Of a stretch of DNA of 64,000 bases, positions 40,953 to 49,545 are shown piece after piece. Source of the stretch: Fodinibius halophilus (GTDB lineage: Bacteria; Bacteroidota; Rhodothermia; Balneolales; Balneolaceae); the NCBI RefSeq assembly GCF_011059105.1, contig NZ_JAALLS010000004.1:1-64000 (forward strand). Direction: 5' to 3'. The notes below the pieces were generated by a model, which ran no database searches, was not told the origin of the DNA, and saw only the letters and a program-made list of their open reading frames with translations. A program made the translations under genes and the position numbers. Each line of letters opens with the position of its first letter. The first letter of the stretch is position 1.

Positions 40953-41303
40953 CTAACGAAGCAGCTGCAAAACAAAGCCAATGACCTCGCGACTAAGCTG
41001 ATCTTCTTTGAGACGCCCGTTTATTTGTGATTGCCCATCCCCTTCGTCGGCCGGCAGCTCGTACGAAAAGGTAGCTTTGTGCTCTTCTTTTTGGGGATTT
41101 CGGAGCCTCACCGTCAACATCCGCTCCCCATTTTTCGGAATCCCCGCCGGCAAATTAAATGAAAAGTCGAGTATAGGATCTTTGAATCCGCCTCCCGAAT
41201 CTATAGCAGAAAATTCCAGTTCAATAGTTTGTTTTTTGGGGATCTCCATCTCCTTATCGCCCATTACCAACTGATCAATAATTGCGGAGGTCTGTATTTT
41301 CAT
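40953..41303 (-). CDS. Hypothetical protein, 116 aa
   Basis: A small, beta-rich soluble protein with Leu-Asp-Phe-Ser-Phe-Asn-Leu-Pro and Arg-Met-Leu-Thr-Val-Arg-Leu-Arg, and a C-terminal helix Arg-Glu-Val-Ile-Gly-Phe-Val-Leu-Gln-Leu-Leu-Arg. No motif recognised. The stop is 2 bp from the stop of the TPR gene on the other strand. The start ATG is at 41303. The function is unknown. Confidence 0.5.
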   Translation of the reverse strand: MKIQTSAIIDQLVMGDKEMEIPKKQTIELEFSAIDSGGGFKDPILDFSFNLPAGIPKNGERMLTVRLRNPQKEEHKATFSYELPADEGDGQSQINGRLKEDQLSREVIGFVLQLLR

Positions 41304-41373
41304 GTTAGTACTCTTATCTTACTTTTTGTTTTAGCTCCAATAATAGGCAAGCTCATACTTATTCTGAAATATT

Positions 41374-41529
41374 ATGTCCCAAAAAGAGTGTCCGGCTTGT
41401 GCGGTACAAGTTGACGGTGATGCAGAGGTGTGCCCCATATGCGGCTATGAGTTTCCCTCTCAGCCGCTATACCTGCAAATCATGGTTTGGATTATGATTC
41501 TGCTGCTATTTTTCTGGCTTATCCTTTAA
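41374..41529 (+). CDS. Small zinc-ribbon membrane protein, 51 aa
   Basis: The frame starts at ATG 41374 and ends TAA at 41527-41529. It has Cys-Pro-Ala-Cys and Cys-Pro-Ile-Cys-Gly knuckles spaced as a zinc ribbon (residues 6-23), followed by a hydrophobic helix (about 34-51). The whole is a common shape of tail-anchored zinc-ribbon proteins. It is too short for most gene finders but the pattern is strong. Confidence 0.7.
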   Translation: MSQKECPACAVQVDGDAEVCPICGYEFPSQPLYLQIMVWIMILLLFFWLIL

Positions 41530-41580
41530 CTGCCACCCCTATTTCATCACTAAAAGGAGAAATTACCATTTCTTATCTCG

Positions 41581-41646
41581 TTTTCATACCTTTTCATACA
41601 TTATATTTCTCTTTTCATGTTTTTTTTCATGTATTTTTTATATAAT
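41581..41646 (+). promoter_or_regulatory. Four TTTTCAT repeats and TATAAT before second LexA-like gene
   Basis: TTTTCAT occurs at 41581, 41591, 41612 and 41624. TATAAT at 41641-41646 ends 8 bp before the ATG at 41655, so the transcript might be leaderless if this is the -10 box. No ATGTAC-type LexA box is present. Confidence 0.4.
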
Positions 41647-41654
41647 GGACTCTT

Positions 41655-42305
41655 ATGAAATCACTTACAGACAAGCAAAGAGAACTCTGGGAGTTTATTC
41701 TCAATCATTATGAGGAGTACAGCCAGTTTCCATCCTACGCAGAGATGCAGGATGCCTTTGGCTATAGCTCTTCGAATAGCATTTACCAACACCTGAATGC
41801 GTTGGAGAAAAAGAATTACCTCACCAAGTACGGGCGCGGCAACTATGGCATCCACCCTACCAAACGGTCGGAACTGAAGGGGTTCTTTCCCGGCATTCCC
41901 ATAAAAGGACGTATTGCTGCGGGCGGTATGCACCAGGCGATCAGCGAGAACCTGGGGCACCTGCCGGTGGAGGTCCACCCTGCTACCAAATCGGATCACT
42001 ACTTTGCCCTCATCGTTGACGGGGAGAGCATGATCGATGCCGATATCCGAGACGGTGATTATATTATTATTGATCCGCGCGAGCCGCGGGACGGTGAGAT
42101 CGGGGCGATCCTCTATGATGGGGAAACCACTTTGAAAACGATCCGAAAGAAAACAGATGGAGTGCTGTTGCAGCCCGAAAACCCGGACTACGATCCCATC
42201 CATATTACCCCTGATAAGTGGGAAGAAATTACGGTCTTTGGCACCTTTATCGGTAAAGCATGGAAGAAGAACGGCAACTGGGGGCTTATCTTTCGCTCTG
42301 GATAA
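41655..42305 (+). CDS. LexA-type repressor paralog (S24 peptidase)
   Basis: The 216-residue protein resembles the lexA gene product but is divergent. The N-terminal winged helix has Phe-Pro-Ser-Tyr-Ala-Glu-Met-Gln-Asp-Ala-Phe-Gly-Tyr-Ser. The cleavage site is Ala89-Gly90, Ser125 lies in Val-Asp-Gly-Glu-Ser-Met, and Lys161 in Thr-Thr-Leu-Lys-Thr. So RecA-stimulated self-cleavage is possible. Its operators differ from the SOS ones, suggesting a separate regulon. The N-terminal recognition helix is also different from that of the first LexA. Confidence 0.8.
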   Translation: MKSLTDKQRELWEFILNHYEEYSQFPSYAEMQDAFGYSSSNSIYQHLNALEKKNYLTKYGRGNYGIHPTKRSELKGFFPGIPIKGRIAAGGMHQAISENLGHLPVEVHPATKSDHYFALIVDGESMIDADIRDGDYIIIDPREPRDGEIGAILYDGETTLKTIRKKTDGVLLQPENPDYDPIHITPDKWEEITVFGTFIGKAWKKNGNWGLIFRSG

Positions 42306-42784
42306 CAGTTTTAGGATGTGATTAGGTGATTAAGTGGCTGAGTGATTAAGTAACAAAGTTGCGAAGTAGCAGAGGTAGACTGACGACGGATGACAGACGA
42401 CTAATAACCAGCGTCTAATCCCGTTACTCTGGCCCCTCACAACCCGGATATTAGGTAAAGAGAAATCTAATTGTCATTTCACAGCTTTGACCCGGACATT
42501 AGAATTGGGAATGGCGATATAGTAACAATAAGATTTCAAAATGCTTTTTCTCTCCCTGTCCTCCTTTGAGAAGAGCCTGTCCGCCAACCGGCAAAAGGAG
42601 ATGAATTTCGGCCCCTGCCGAAAGAACAGGAGGGTGGCCCGGCAACTCATTTTCTTTTTGCCATCCCACTGCGCCCTTCGAAGGGAGACTTCGAGATTAA
42701 AAATTAATTACTAAAAAGAACATTCTGTATAACAATTACTGCATATATCGCTACTCAGTAAACAGAAAGGCTGACCTAGAAAAT
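42306..42784. other. Gene-free intergenic region with low-complexity repeats
   Basis: The stretch from the LexA-like stop to the tRNA-Pro terminator holds GTGATTAAGTG-type repeats (42315-42350) and an imperfect inverted pair of CTGTCCTCC / GGAGG-type text (42555-42640). No open frame with plausible codon use is visible. It resembles decayed dispersed repeats. Confidence 0.4.
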
Positions 42785-42830
42785 AAAAAAGGCCTTTCAA
42801 TAGCCGTTAAAACTACTAAAAGACCTTTAA
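42785..42830 (-). terminator. Terminator of tRNA-Pro
   Basis: On the minus strand AAAGGTCTTTTA pairs with TGAAAGGCCTTT over a long loop, followed by a T run. It lies just after the tRNA 3' end. Confidence 0.45.
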
Positions 42831-42833
42831 ATG

Positions 42834-42907
42834 TCGGGACGACTGGACTTGAACCAGCGACCTCACGACCCCCAGTCGTGCGCGCTACCGGACTGCGCCA
42901 CGTCCCG
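42834..42907 (-). tRNA. tRNA-Pro (GGG)
   Basis: The 74-nt sequence folds into a cloverleaf with acceptor CGGGACG/CGTCCCG, discriminator A, anticodon loop CTGGGGG (anticodon GGG) in stem CACGA/TCGTG, and TTCAAGT T-loop. No CCA is encoded. Confidence 0.9.
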
Positions 42908-42986
42908 AATTAACGAGTACAAAGATACGGCTGACAGATACAAAACTCAACCTCATCTTTGGTATTTATGCTATACACATCTTTCA

Positions 42987-43919
42987 CTAACCGGCTCTTG
43001 AAAGCAGGTCCAAAGCGTCACTTTTTCTCTTTTTGAGTAATGCAGAAAAAGGAATAGTAAAGGTAAAAGAGGTCCCTTCACTGGTATCAACATCTACGGT
43101 TCCATCGAGCTGATTTAAAAAGGTTTGAATCAGTAAAAAGCCAACGGTATCCGGATTGTTTAAGCTGACATCATCGGCAAGCCCTATCCCGTTATCGGCA
43201 ATAATAAATCGGATCTTTTTATTAGAACCATTGAGTAACTTAATCGTGATTTTGTCATCCTTATTACCATCCGGGAAAGCATATTTAAGTGAGTTTGTTA
43301 CCAACTCATTTACGATAAGTGCAATAGGCATGGCCGTCTCAATATCCAGCATCAAGCTCTTGGCCTGAATCTCGATATTAACCTGTTGTTCTTCTGTATT
43401 ATAGCTATCTACCAATGACTCTACCAACAGCTTAAGATATTTATCGATCCGTATCGAAGACAGCGAATCACTTTTGTACAACATTTCGTGAATCATCGCC
43501 ATCGATTGGATACGCTGCTGGGCCTCTGCAAGCTTAGTCGCAAGTTGCTCATTACTCTCCATCTCCATCTGCAAGAAAAGTAAGCCAGTAATAGCAGCCA
43601 GGTTATTTTTCACCCGGTGATGCACTTCTACCAGTAGCGCTTCCTTTTCTCTGAGCGAAGACTGAAGTCGCTTTTCTTTATCTTGGAGCTCTTGCTGTAT
43701 GGTGATCAATTTCTCGTTTTCACCGCGAATTTTCTTGTATCGGTCAACCATCTCCTTGGATGTTATCTCCAGGGAGCGCTCCAAGAGGTGACGGTCTTCA
43801 TCAAAATCGTGATAAGCCTGGTTCACTTTGTCTACCAGCTCACCGACCTCTTCCGGGTACTCGCCGGGATCATCGATTGTTTTCTTCAGTTGTCTTTTTA
43901 ATAAGTTATGTAACTTCAT
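42987..43919 (-). CDS. HisKA_2 histidine kinase paired with FIST protein
   Basis: The 310-residue soluble kinase has an N-terminal coiled coil (about 20-100) and no sensor domain of its own. The phosphoacceptor block is Val-His-His-Arg-Val-Lys-Asn-Asn-Leu-Ala (about 101-110). HATPase motifs are Asn-Glu-Leu-Val-Thr-Asn-Ser and Ala-Asp-Asn-Gly-Ile-Gly-Leu. Its start overlaps the FIST gene stop by 4 bp, so the FIST protein very likely provides the input. Start at ATG 43919. No response regulator is adjacent. Confidence 0.8.
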   Translation of the reverse strand: MKLHNLLKRQLKKTIDDPGEYPEEVGELVDKVNQAYHDFDEDRHLLERSLEITSKEMVDRYKKIRGENEKLITIQQELQDKEKRLQSSLREKEALLVEVHHRVKNNLAAITGLLFLQMEMESNEQLATKLAEAQQRIQSMAMIHEMLYKSDSLSSIRIDKYLKLLVESLVDSYNTEEQQVNIEIQAKSLMLDIETAMPIALIVNELVTNSLKYAFPDGNKDDKITIKLLNGSNKKIRFIIADNGIGLADDVSLNNPDTVGFLLIQTFLNQLDGTVDVDTSEGTSFTFTIPFSALLKKRKSDALDLLSRAG

Positions 43920-45052
43920 TCTTCAGAAATCGTGGTTATACACATCGTTTGATTATGCAGCGAAGCAACCGATACATCATCGACCGGTGCAATTTCGCCA
44001 TATGAATAGAAGCCGGTAAAAATAGTATCCGTACCATATACTTCTCGCATCGCTTCAAGCTCCTCTTCGGTACGTTGCTTAAGCACCAGCCGCCGGCCTA
44101 CGCAGCTCAATATAAAAGCTAAATCGGGGTTACTCTTTCCGGCAGACTCTACAGATTCCACTGCCGCATTATGCGCTCCATCTATTAGCCTGTGATGGTT
44201 GGCTTTCATCAAGCGAGCATAACTTCCCTCGGGAATATCCCCTGCAAAAATAAGGGCTTGGTTTTCCTCATCCACTCCCAGTATCGTACGTACAAGGCCC
44301 TTATCCTGTTCTTCATCAGTAATACTCAAAGGAAATAGCAACCCACTTGAAGGCAAGTTTTGGGCATAATCCCCTAAGTACTCTTTATATAACTTTAGGG
44401 CGGGTTTGTCATCAAGCTCATACAATATATTATTCTCTGCCTTGGTTATAAGCCGATCGGGACCAAAAGAATCCCAGCCCCCAAAACAACCGTGGCCAAT
44501 ATTTACGGCATCACCATAGAGTCCGATAACAACAATTTTATTGCGAGTAGATTTTTCACCAAAAAAAACATGGGTGGTTTCAAAGTTGTCGCCATCTCCG
44601 GCAAGTCCGCCTGTTAGTTGAACATGATCTGGCAGTACGTCCGTGATGCCCCGTACAAGCTCACTACCGTTAACCCCGATACCTTCGGAGAGCACCAGTA
44701 CATGAGCCAGGTTTTCCTGATCAAGCTTTCGAGCTGCTTTCTTGCCTGCCTCAAAAATATTCTCAACATCAGAAAAAAGGATATACTCCCCTTCTACCTG
44801 TGTCTTTTCAAACGCTATAAGCGTAAAAACGAGACTATCATCAAGAATCTCATTATTTGCTATTTCGCCGGCTGTTGAACATCCTGCTAAGAGGAGATCC
44901 GGGAATTGCTCTGTTAATTCTTCTATGACCCCGGCATCTTTAAAATGGTTAACGTTACCAAAAGTAAAGCCCAACTGGGGTTCAATGTCTGTACTGGCGG
45001 GGTCTTGTTCATTCCAATCCCCGTCTTGCCAGACGAGTTGCCTAACTTCCAT
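43916..45052 (-). CDS. FIST domain signal protein
   Basis: The 378-residue protein has the FIST N domain (Leu-Gly-Phe-Thr-Phe-Gly-Asn, Leu-Leu-Ala-Gly-Cys-Ser-Thr-Ala-Gly-Glu-Ile, Phe-Thr-Leu-Ile-Ala-Phe). The FIST C domain follows (Tyr-Leu-Gly-Asp, Gly-Leu-Leu-Phe-Pro-Leu, Phe-Ile-Leu-Ser-Cys-Val-Gly-Arg-Arg, Gly-Phe-Tyr-Ser-Tyr-Gly-Glu-Ile-Ala-Pro). FIST proteins are thought to bind small ligands such as amino acids and feed signalling proteins. The kinase gene starts 4 bp before its stop. 45053-45291 upstream holds no gene. Confidence 0.8.
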   Translation of the reverse strand: MEVRQLVWQDGDWNEQDPASTDIEPQLGFTFGNVNHFKDAGVIEELTEQFPDLLLAGCSTAGEIANNEILDDSLVFTLIAFEKTQVEGEYILFSDVENIFEAGKKAARKLDQENLAHVLVLSEGIGVNGSELVRGITDVLPDHVQLTGGLAGDGDNFETTHVFFGEKSTRNKIVVIGLYGDAVNIGHGCFGGWDSFGPDRLITKAENNILYELDDKPALKLYKEYLGDYAQNLPSSGLLFPLSITDEEQDKGLVRTILGVDEENQALIFAGDIPEGSYARLMKANHHRLIDGAHNAAVESVESAGKSNPDLAFILSCVGRRLVLKQRTEEELEAMREVYGTDTIFTGFYSYGEIAPVDDVSVASLHNQTMCITTISEE

Positions 45053-45291
45053 ACACTATTACCGCTGCTTTAGAGATGTAGTAATACCTCTGCTCCTATT
45101 ACTGAATGCTTACTACCCTGTTATTAGATTTGCAAATCTGATTTAAAATAATACTTATTACAATATTAAACAATTTAGAAACTTTTAATGCCTTCCCATT
45201 AGGCATTGGCATCCTTTTATTTGCTTAGCGTTGCCCGGTTATTGACAAGCAAATCTAATGTGCTGTTCAAGAACAGTGAAAAAACGACTGC

Positions 45292-45693
45292 CTAACCATC
45301 CTGCTCTTGGCATAATTCTACCAATACGCCGCAATTATCTTTGGGATGGACAAAGGCAACGAGCTTATTATCTGCCCCACGGCTGGGCTCCTCGCTAAGC
45401 ACCGTAAATCCTTCTTCTCGCAGCCGATCGAGCTCCGCATGGATATCGTCTACCTCAAAGGCTACGTGATGCATTCCCTGCCCTTTCTGGGCTACATACT
45501 TGGCAATGACAGAGTCAGGGGCTGTAGCTCCCAGCAATTCTACCTTCGATTGACCGGTTTTAAAGAAAGCCGTCTCAACCTGTTGGTCTTCCACAACTTC
45601 TCGTTTATAGCATTGGCCATCCAGCAGTTTTTCATAAGTTTCTACTGCCGACTCCAGATCTTCAACGGCTATCCCAATATGATCGATATGCAT
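45292..45693 (-). CDS. mce: Methylmalonyl-CoA epimerase
   Basis: The 133-residue VOC protein has the two-module pattern: His-Ile-Asp-His-Ile-Gly-Ile-Ala-Val near the N-terminus, Gly-Met-His-His-Val-Ala-Phe-Glu-Val, and Gly-Val-Leu-Val-Glu-Leu-Cys-Gln at the end. It has the His and Glu metal ligands. It interconverts (R)- and (S)-methylmalonyl-CoA in propionyl-CoA metabolism. Start at ATG 45693; the gap to serA is 6 bp. Co-transcription with serA is likely. The carboxylase subunit at 32.8 kb may belong to the same pathway. Confidence 0.85.
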   Translation of the reverse strand: MHIDHIGIAVEDLESAVETYEKLLDGQCYKREVVEDQQVETAFFKTGQSKVELLGATAPDSVIAKYVAQKGQGMHHVAFEVDDIHAELDRLREEGFTVLSEEPSRGADNKLVAFVHPKDNCGVLVELCQEQDG

Positions 45694-45699
45694 TATTCG

Positions 45700-47301
45700 T
45701 TAATCCTGATTTGAAGGCAAACTTATATATTGCAAGGCATGGATATCTTCCAGATCGTACAGGGGCTGAAGCTCTTCTTCTGTCATCTTCTTATCCACAG
45801 AAACAGCTGTAATTGCATTTGTTCCCTTCATCGTACGTCCCAGGCTTAAAGAAGCAATGTTGATCTCCTGCTTGGCCAGCGCATAACTCACTTTTGCAAG
45901 CATGCCCGGCTTATCAACATTTTTGTACATGAGGATATCTCCTTCGAGTCCCAACTCAATGCCAAAGCCATCGATCTCAACAATACGGTAGTCTTTTTCA
46001 CCAAATACCGTAGCAGAAATCTTTTGATACTCCCCGTCTTCTTTCAGACGAATCGTAATCAAATCATTAAAAGTCTCTGATTGTGAAGCTGTTGTTTCAC
46101 GAATGTTCAGACCCCGCTCTTCGGCATAATGACGAGCATTAATCAAGTTTACTGCTTCACTCACATGATGCGAAAGCAGGCCTTTAAGGATAGAGTCCGT
46201 AAGCACATCAGAAAACTTAGCGCAGGCACCGCTATACTCAAACGAAAATTCATTGGCATGTTCGGGTGCCAGTTGTATAGCTATGCTTCCCAGCTTTTGT
46301 GCCAGCTCCAGGTAGGGTTGCACCTCTTTGTTGGTAGTTAGAGATATTGACTTGCCATTAAGACTGCCTTCGAAATCTTTCTTCTCCAGCGCATCGGCCA
46401 TCTGGGCAGCAATCTGTTCGGCCACTTTTTCCTGTGCCTCATCCGTAGAAGCCCCAAGGTGTGGGGTGGTAATAATCTTTGGATGCTGTAGGATTTCATA
46501 CAGCTCATCGGTAGGGGGTTCCGTGGTATATACATCCAGTGCAACACCGGCAACATAACCCTCATCAATAAGTGCGGGGAGATCTTCCTCTTTATAGATA
46601 CCCCCGCGAGCACAATTTATTAAGAATATCCCCTTCTTGAGCTTGTCTGCATTTTCCATTGAGACCATACCTTTTGTCTTCTCTGTCAGCGGGGTATGCA
46701 CTGTCAAGAAATCGGAGGTTCCCAATAACTCATCCAGTTCAACCAGCTCTACACCCAATCGCTCTGCTTGCTCTACAGAAGCAAAAGGATCATAAGCTTT
46801 AATATTCATATTAAAATGCTGCATTCGTTGGGTCACTTCGCTACCAATTTTGCCCAGCCCAACAATGCCCAGCGTCTTATTATATACTTCGTTACCCATA
46901 TATTTTTTACGATCCCATCCACCGCCTTTTACTTTATCAACAGCTTGTGGAATGTTGTGGGTAAGGGCTAAAATCATCCCGCAGGTATGTTCTGCAGTAG
47001 AAATAGTATTGCCATTGGGCGTATTCATAACCAATATTCCCCGCTTGGTAGCAGCCTCGATATCAATATTATCAACCCCTACCCCGGCACGCCCTACAAT
47101 CTTGAGATTCTCACCGGCTTCCAGCACTTCCTCGGTTACTTTTGTTGAACTGCGAACAACAATTCCATGGTATGATTTTATCTCATCATATAGTTCTTGG
47201 CCGCTCAGATCATGATTCCGAACAACTTCAACTCCTCGCTCCTTAAATACTTCTTCACAGCGTTCATTTACGTTATCGAGTATTAAGACTTTAAAAGACA
47301 T
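45700..47301 (-). CDS. serA: D-3-phosphoglycerate dehydrogenase
   Basis: The 533-residue long-form enzyme has the NAD-binding motif Gly-Leu-Gly-Lys-Ile-Gly, catalytic Arg in Asn-Cys-Ala-Arg-Gly-Gly, the Glu in Ala-Leu-Asp-Val-Tyr-Thr-Thr-Glu-Pro and His in Thr-Pro-His-Leu-Gly-Ala. An intervening domain (about 320-450) and a C-terminal ACT domain (from about 455, Asp-Lys-Pro-Gly-Met-Leu-Ala-Lys-Val) complete it. It starts serine synthesis, and the ACT domain suggests serine feedback. It is followed by the epimerase gene. Confidence 0.95.
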   Translation of the reverse strand: MSFKVLILDNVNERCEEVFKERGVEVVRNHDLSGQELYDEIKSYHGIVVRSSTKVTEEVLEAGENLKIVGRAGVGVDNIDIEAATKRGILVMNTPNGNTISTAEHTCGMILALTHNIPQAVDKVKGGGWDRKKYMGNEVYNKTLGIVGLGKIGSEVTQRMQHFNMNIKAYDPFASVEQAERLGVELVELDELLGTSDFLTVHTPLTEKTKGMVSMENADKLKKGIFLINCARGGIYKEEDLPALIDEGYVAGVALDVYTTEPPTDELYEILQHPKIITTPHLGASTDEAQEKVAEQIAAQMADALEKKDFEGSLNGKSISLTTNKEVQPYLELAQKLGSIAIQLAPEHANEFSFEYSGACAKFSDVLTDSILKGLLSHHVSEAVNLINARHYAEERGLNIRETTASQSETFNDLITIRLKEDGEYQKISATVFGEKDYRIVEIDGFGIELGLEGDILMYKNVDKPGMLAKVSYALAKQEINIASLSLGRTMKGTNAITAVSVDKKMTEEELQPLYDLEDIHALQYISLPSNQD

Positions 47302-47318
47302 AGCTTGAACATTCGTTA

Positions 47319-47915
47319 TTAATTGTCAAATTGAGCAAATTCATAGATTAATTCTTTAATATCTCCAATTCCTGTATTGTCCTCAGCAGAACTGATAATA
47401 ATAGGAACTTCAATATTCATTTCATCTAATATTCGCTTTAGGCGTGCTTTGGATTGGTGACGCTTATTGTGGGATAGTTTATCTCCCTTGGTTAGTACTA
47501 CTGTAAATGGCAGGCGATTGGTTCCCAGCCAATAAAAAAACTCTTCATCAAGGTCTGTGGGCTTATGACGAATATCCACCAGGTGTATAACAAGCCGCAA
47601 TGTGGCGCGCTCTAATAAATAATCGCGGATATCTCGTCCCCATCGTTCACGCTCTTTCTTTGATACTTTAGCATAGCCAAAGCCGGGCAGGTCTACCAGG
47701 TACATTTTATCATCCACCTGGTAGTAATTCATCTGTTGCGTTTTGCCGGGCCTGTTACTGGTGCGGGCCAACCCTTTGTGATTAACAAGAGCATTAATTA
47801 ATGAAGATTTCCCCACATTAGACCTTCCGGCAAAGCATATTTCCGGATAGTAAGGCTTGGGACAAACATCCAGTGAAGGAGCACTTGTGACGAACTCAGC
47901 TTTATCAAAGCCCAT
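47319..47915 (-). CDS. engB: Ribosome biogenesis GTPase YsxC/EngB
   Basis: The 198-residue GTPase has G1 Gly-Arg-Ser-Asn-Val-Gly-Lys-Ser-Ser, G2/Thr in Pro-Gly-Lys-Thr-Gln, G3 Asp-Leu-Pro-Gly-Phe-Gly, G4 Thr-Lys-Gly-Asp-Lys and G5-like Ser-Ala-Glu. It assists assembly of the large ribosomal subunit. The start at 47915 overlaps the purF stop by 1 bp. Length is normal. Confidence 0.95.
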   Translation of the reverse strand: MGFDKAEFVTSAPSLDVCPKPYYPEICFAGRSNVGKSSLINALVNHKGLARTSNRPGKTQQMNYYQVDDKMYLVDLPGFGYAKVSKKERERWGRDIRDYLLERATLRLVIHLVDIRHKPTDLDEEFFYWLGTNRLPFTVVLTKGDKLSHNKRHQSKARLKRILDEMNIEVPIIISSAEDNTGIGDIKELIYEFAQFDN

Positions 47916-49414
47916 TATACTATCTCGTTTTCTTCTTTTTCGATACCGAAATTAACAGGCACCGGGTACTTCTCGGTAAAACAGGCTGTGCAATATCCTT
48001 TTGGTGATACATTGGCCTCTTTTACGGAATTCACCAATCCATCGGGAGAGAGGTAACGCAAGCTGTCGACCCCAATCTCTTCTGCCATGGCATCAATATC
48101 CCGATCAAAACGATTGGCCATCAGCTCATCGGGCGTTGGAAAGTCCATACCGTAATAACAAGGACTTATAATGGGAGGAGAACTCACCAAGAAGTGAACT
48201 TCGGCAGGGTTGGCCTGACGAATCATATTCACCAGGTATCGTGAGGTTGTGCCCCTTACAATAGAATCATCAACGATAATAACCGACCGATTTTCTATGA
48301 CTCCTTTCACCGTATTGAACTTTGTACGCACTTTCTGATCGCGAGACTTTTGTCCCGGAGAAATAAAAGTACGTCCCACGTAATGGTTTCGAATCAGTCC
48401 TATTTCAAACTTACATTCAAAACCTAACTTTTGGTTTTCGTGGACATATCCCAGAGCTGCCGTGTTGCTGGAGTCGGGTACCGAAATAACAATAGGCTTG
48501 TGCTTGGTATCCTTTTGAATGATTTCATCAATAGGATGTTCTTTGGCCAGGTACTTGCCAAGGTTTCTTCGAACCTTATCCACATTTTCTCCGAATATCT
48601 TACTGTCGGGACGTGAAAAGTAGACATATTCAAAGATGCACTGGCTGGTGTCTGTACCGTATTCAGCATCCAGATGATAGGATTCCGGCTCAGAGTCGAT
48701 ATCTTTATCCAGATCCATCACCAATACTTCGCCGGGTTCAACATCGCGAATATATTCGGCATCGATAATATCAAAAGCACAGGTTTCGCTGGCTACACAG
48801 TACGAGCCGTCCACCTTTCCAAGGGCCAGCGGTCGAAAACCATTTGGGTCGCGAACGGCAATAAGTTTTTCATCCGTAAGCATTACTAAGCTATAGGCTC
48901 CTTCGACCTGTTCCAAGGCCTCAAGCACCTGTTCAAGCTGCGTATCTTTTTGGCTGTGCGATATGAGATGCAGAATCAGTTCGGTATCGGAGGTGCTTTG
49001 AAACAATACGCCCTCTTCACGAAAACGATTGCGGAGCTGTTTGGCATTGGCCAGGTTACCGTTGTGACCAATGGCAATATTCCCCTTGCGATAATGCACT
49101 CGGAAAGGCTGAATATTCGCCGGGTTCTTTGAAGCGCCCGTAGTAGAATACCGGTTATGCCCGATAGCAGCCCGCCCCTTCAGTTCCTCTTTAAAAATTT
49201 CCTGATCATCAAAAACATTAAGTACGAGTCCAAAATCGCGATGAGCCGGCATCACCCATCGGTCTTGTTCTTCATCAAAATGGGAGGTGACAATTCCTGC
49301 TGATTCCTGTCCCCGGTGCTGGAGTGCATGCAATCCGTAATAGGTAAGCAGTGCAGCATCCTCATGATTTTGCATTCCAAAAATACCGCAATAGTCGCGT
49401 GGCTTGTCGAACAT
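47915..49414 (-). CDS. purF: Amidophosphoribosyltransferase
   Basis: The 499-residue protein begins Met-Phe-Asp-Lys-Pro-Arg-Asp-Tyr-Cys-Gly-Ile-Phe-Gly, where the Cys is the nucleophile of the glutaminase, after a short propeptide. The N-terminal Ntn domain has Gly-His-Asn-Arg-Tyr-Ser-Thr-Thr-Gly. The C-terminal PRTase domain has the PRPP loop Val-Ile-Ile-Val-Asp-Asp-Ser-Ile-Val-Arg-Gly-Thr-Thr. Four cysteines could be a Fe-S cluster set. It commits PRPP to purine synthesis. It is co-transcribed with engB. Confidence 0.95.
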   Translation of the reverse strand: MFDKPRDYCGIFGMQNHEDAALLTYYGLHALQHRGQESAGIVTSHFDEEQDRWVMPAHRDFGLVLNVFDDQEIFKEELKGRAAIGHNRYSTTGASKNPANIQPFRVHYRKGNIAIGHNGNLANAKQLRNRFREEGVLFQSTSDTELILHLISHSQKDTQLEQVLEALEQVEGAYSLVMLTDEKLIAVRDPNGFRPLALGKVDGSYCVASETCAFDIIDAEYIRDVEPGEVLVMDLDKDIDSEPESYHLDAEYGTDTSQCIFEYVYFSRPDSKIFGENVDKVRRNLGKYLAKEHPIDEIIQKDTKHKPIVISVPDSSNTAALGYVHENQKLGFECKFEIGLIRNHYVGRTFISPGQKSRDQKVRTKFNTVKGVIENRSVIIVDDSIVRGTTSRYLVNMIRQANPAEVHFLVSSPPIISPCYYGMDFPTPDELMANRFDRDIDAMAEEIGVDSLRYLSPDGLVNSVKEANVSPKGYCTACFTEKYPVPVNFGIEKEENEIV

Positions 49415-49545
49415 TAATTTGATTGGTAATAATCGAGTTCCAGTGATGGGAAAGTTAAGAAAATCGTACAGTAAATAGTAAATTAAATAGTTGCTTGATT
49501 ACTCAACAAAAATGGTCAAATTAGAAAATTATTTTTCATCCCCCG

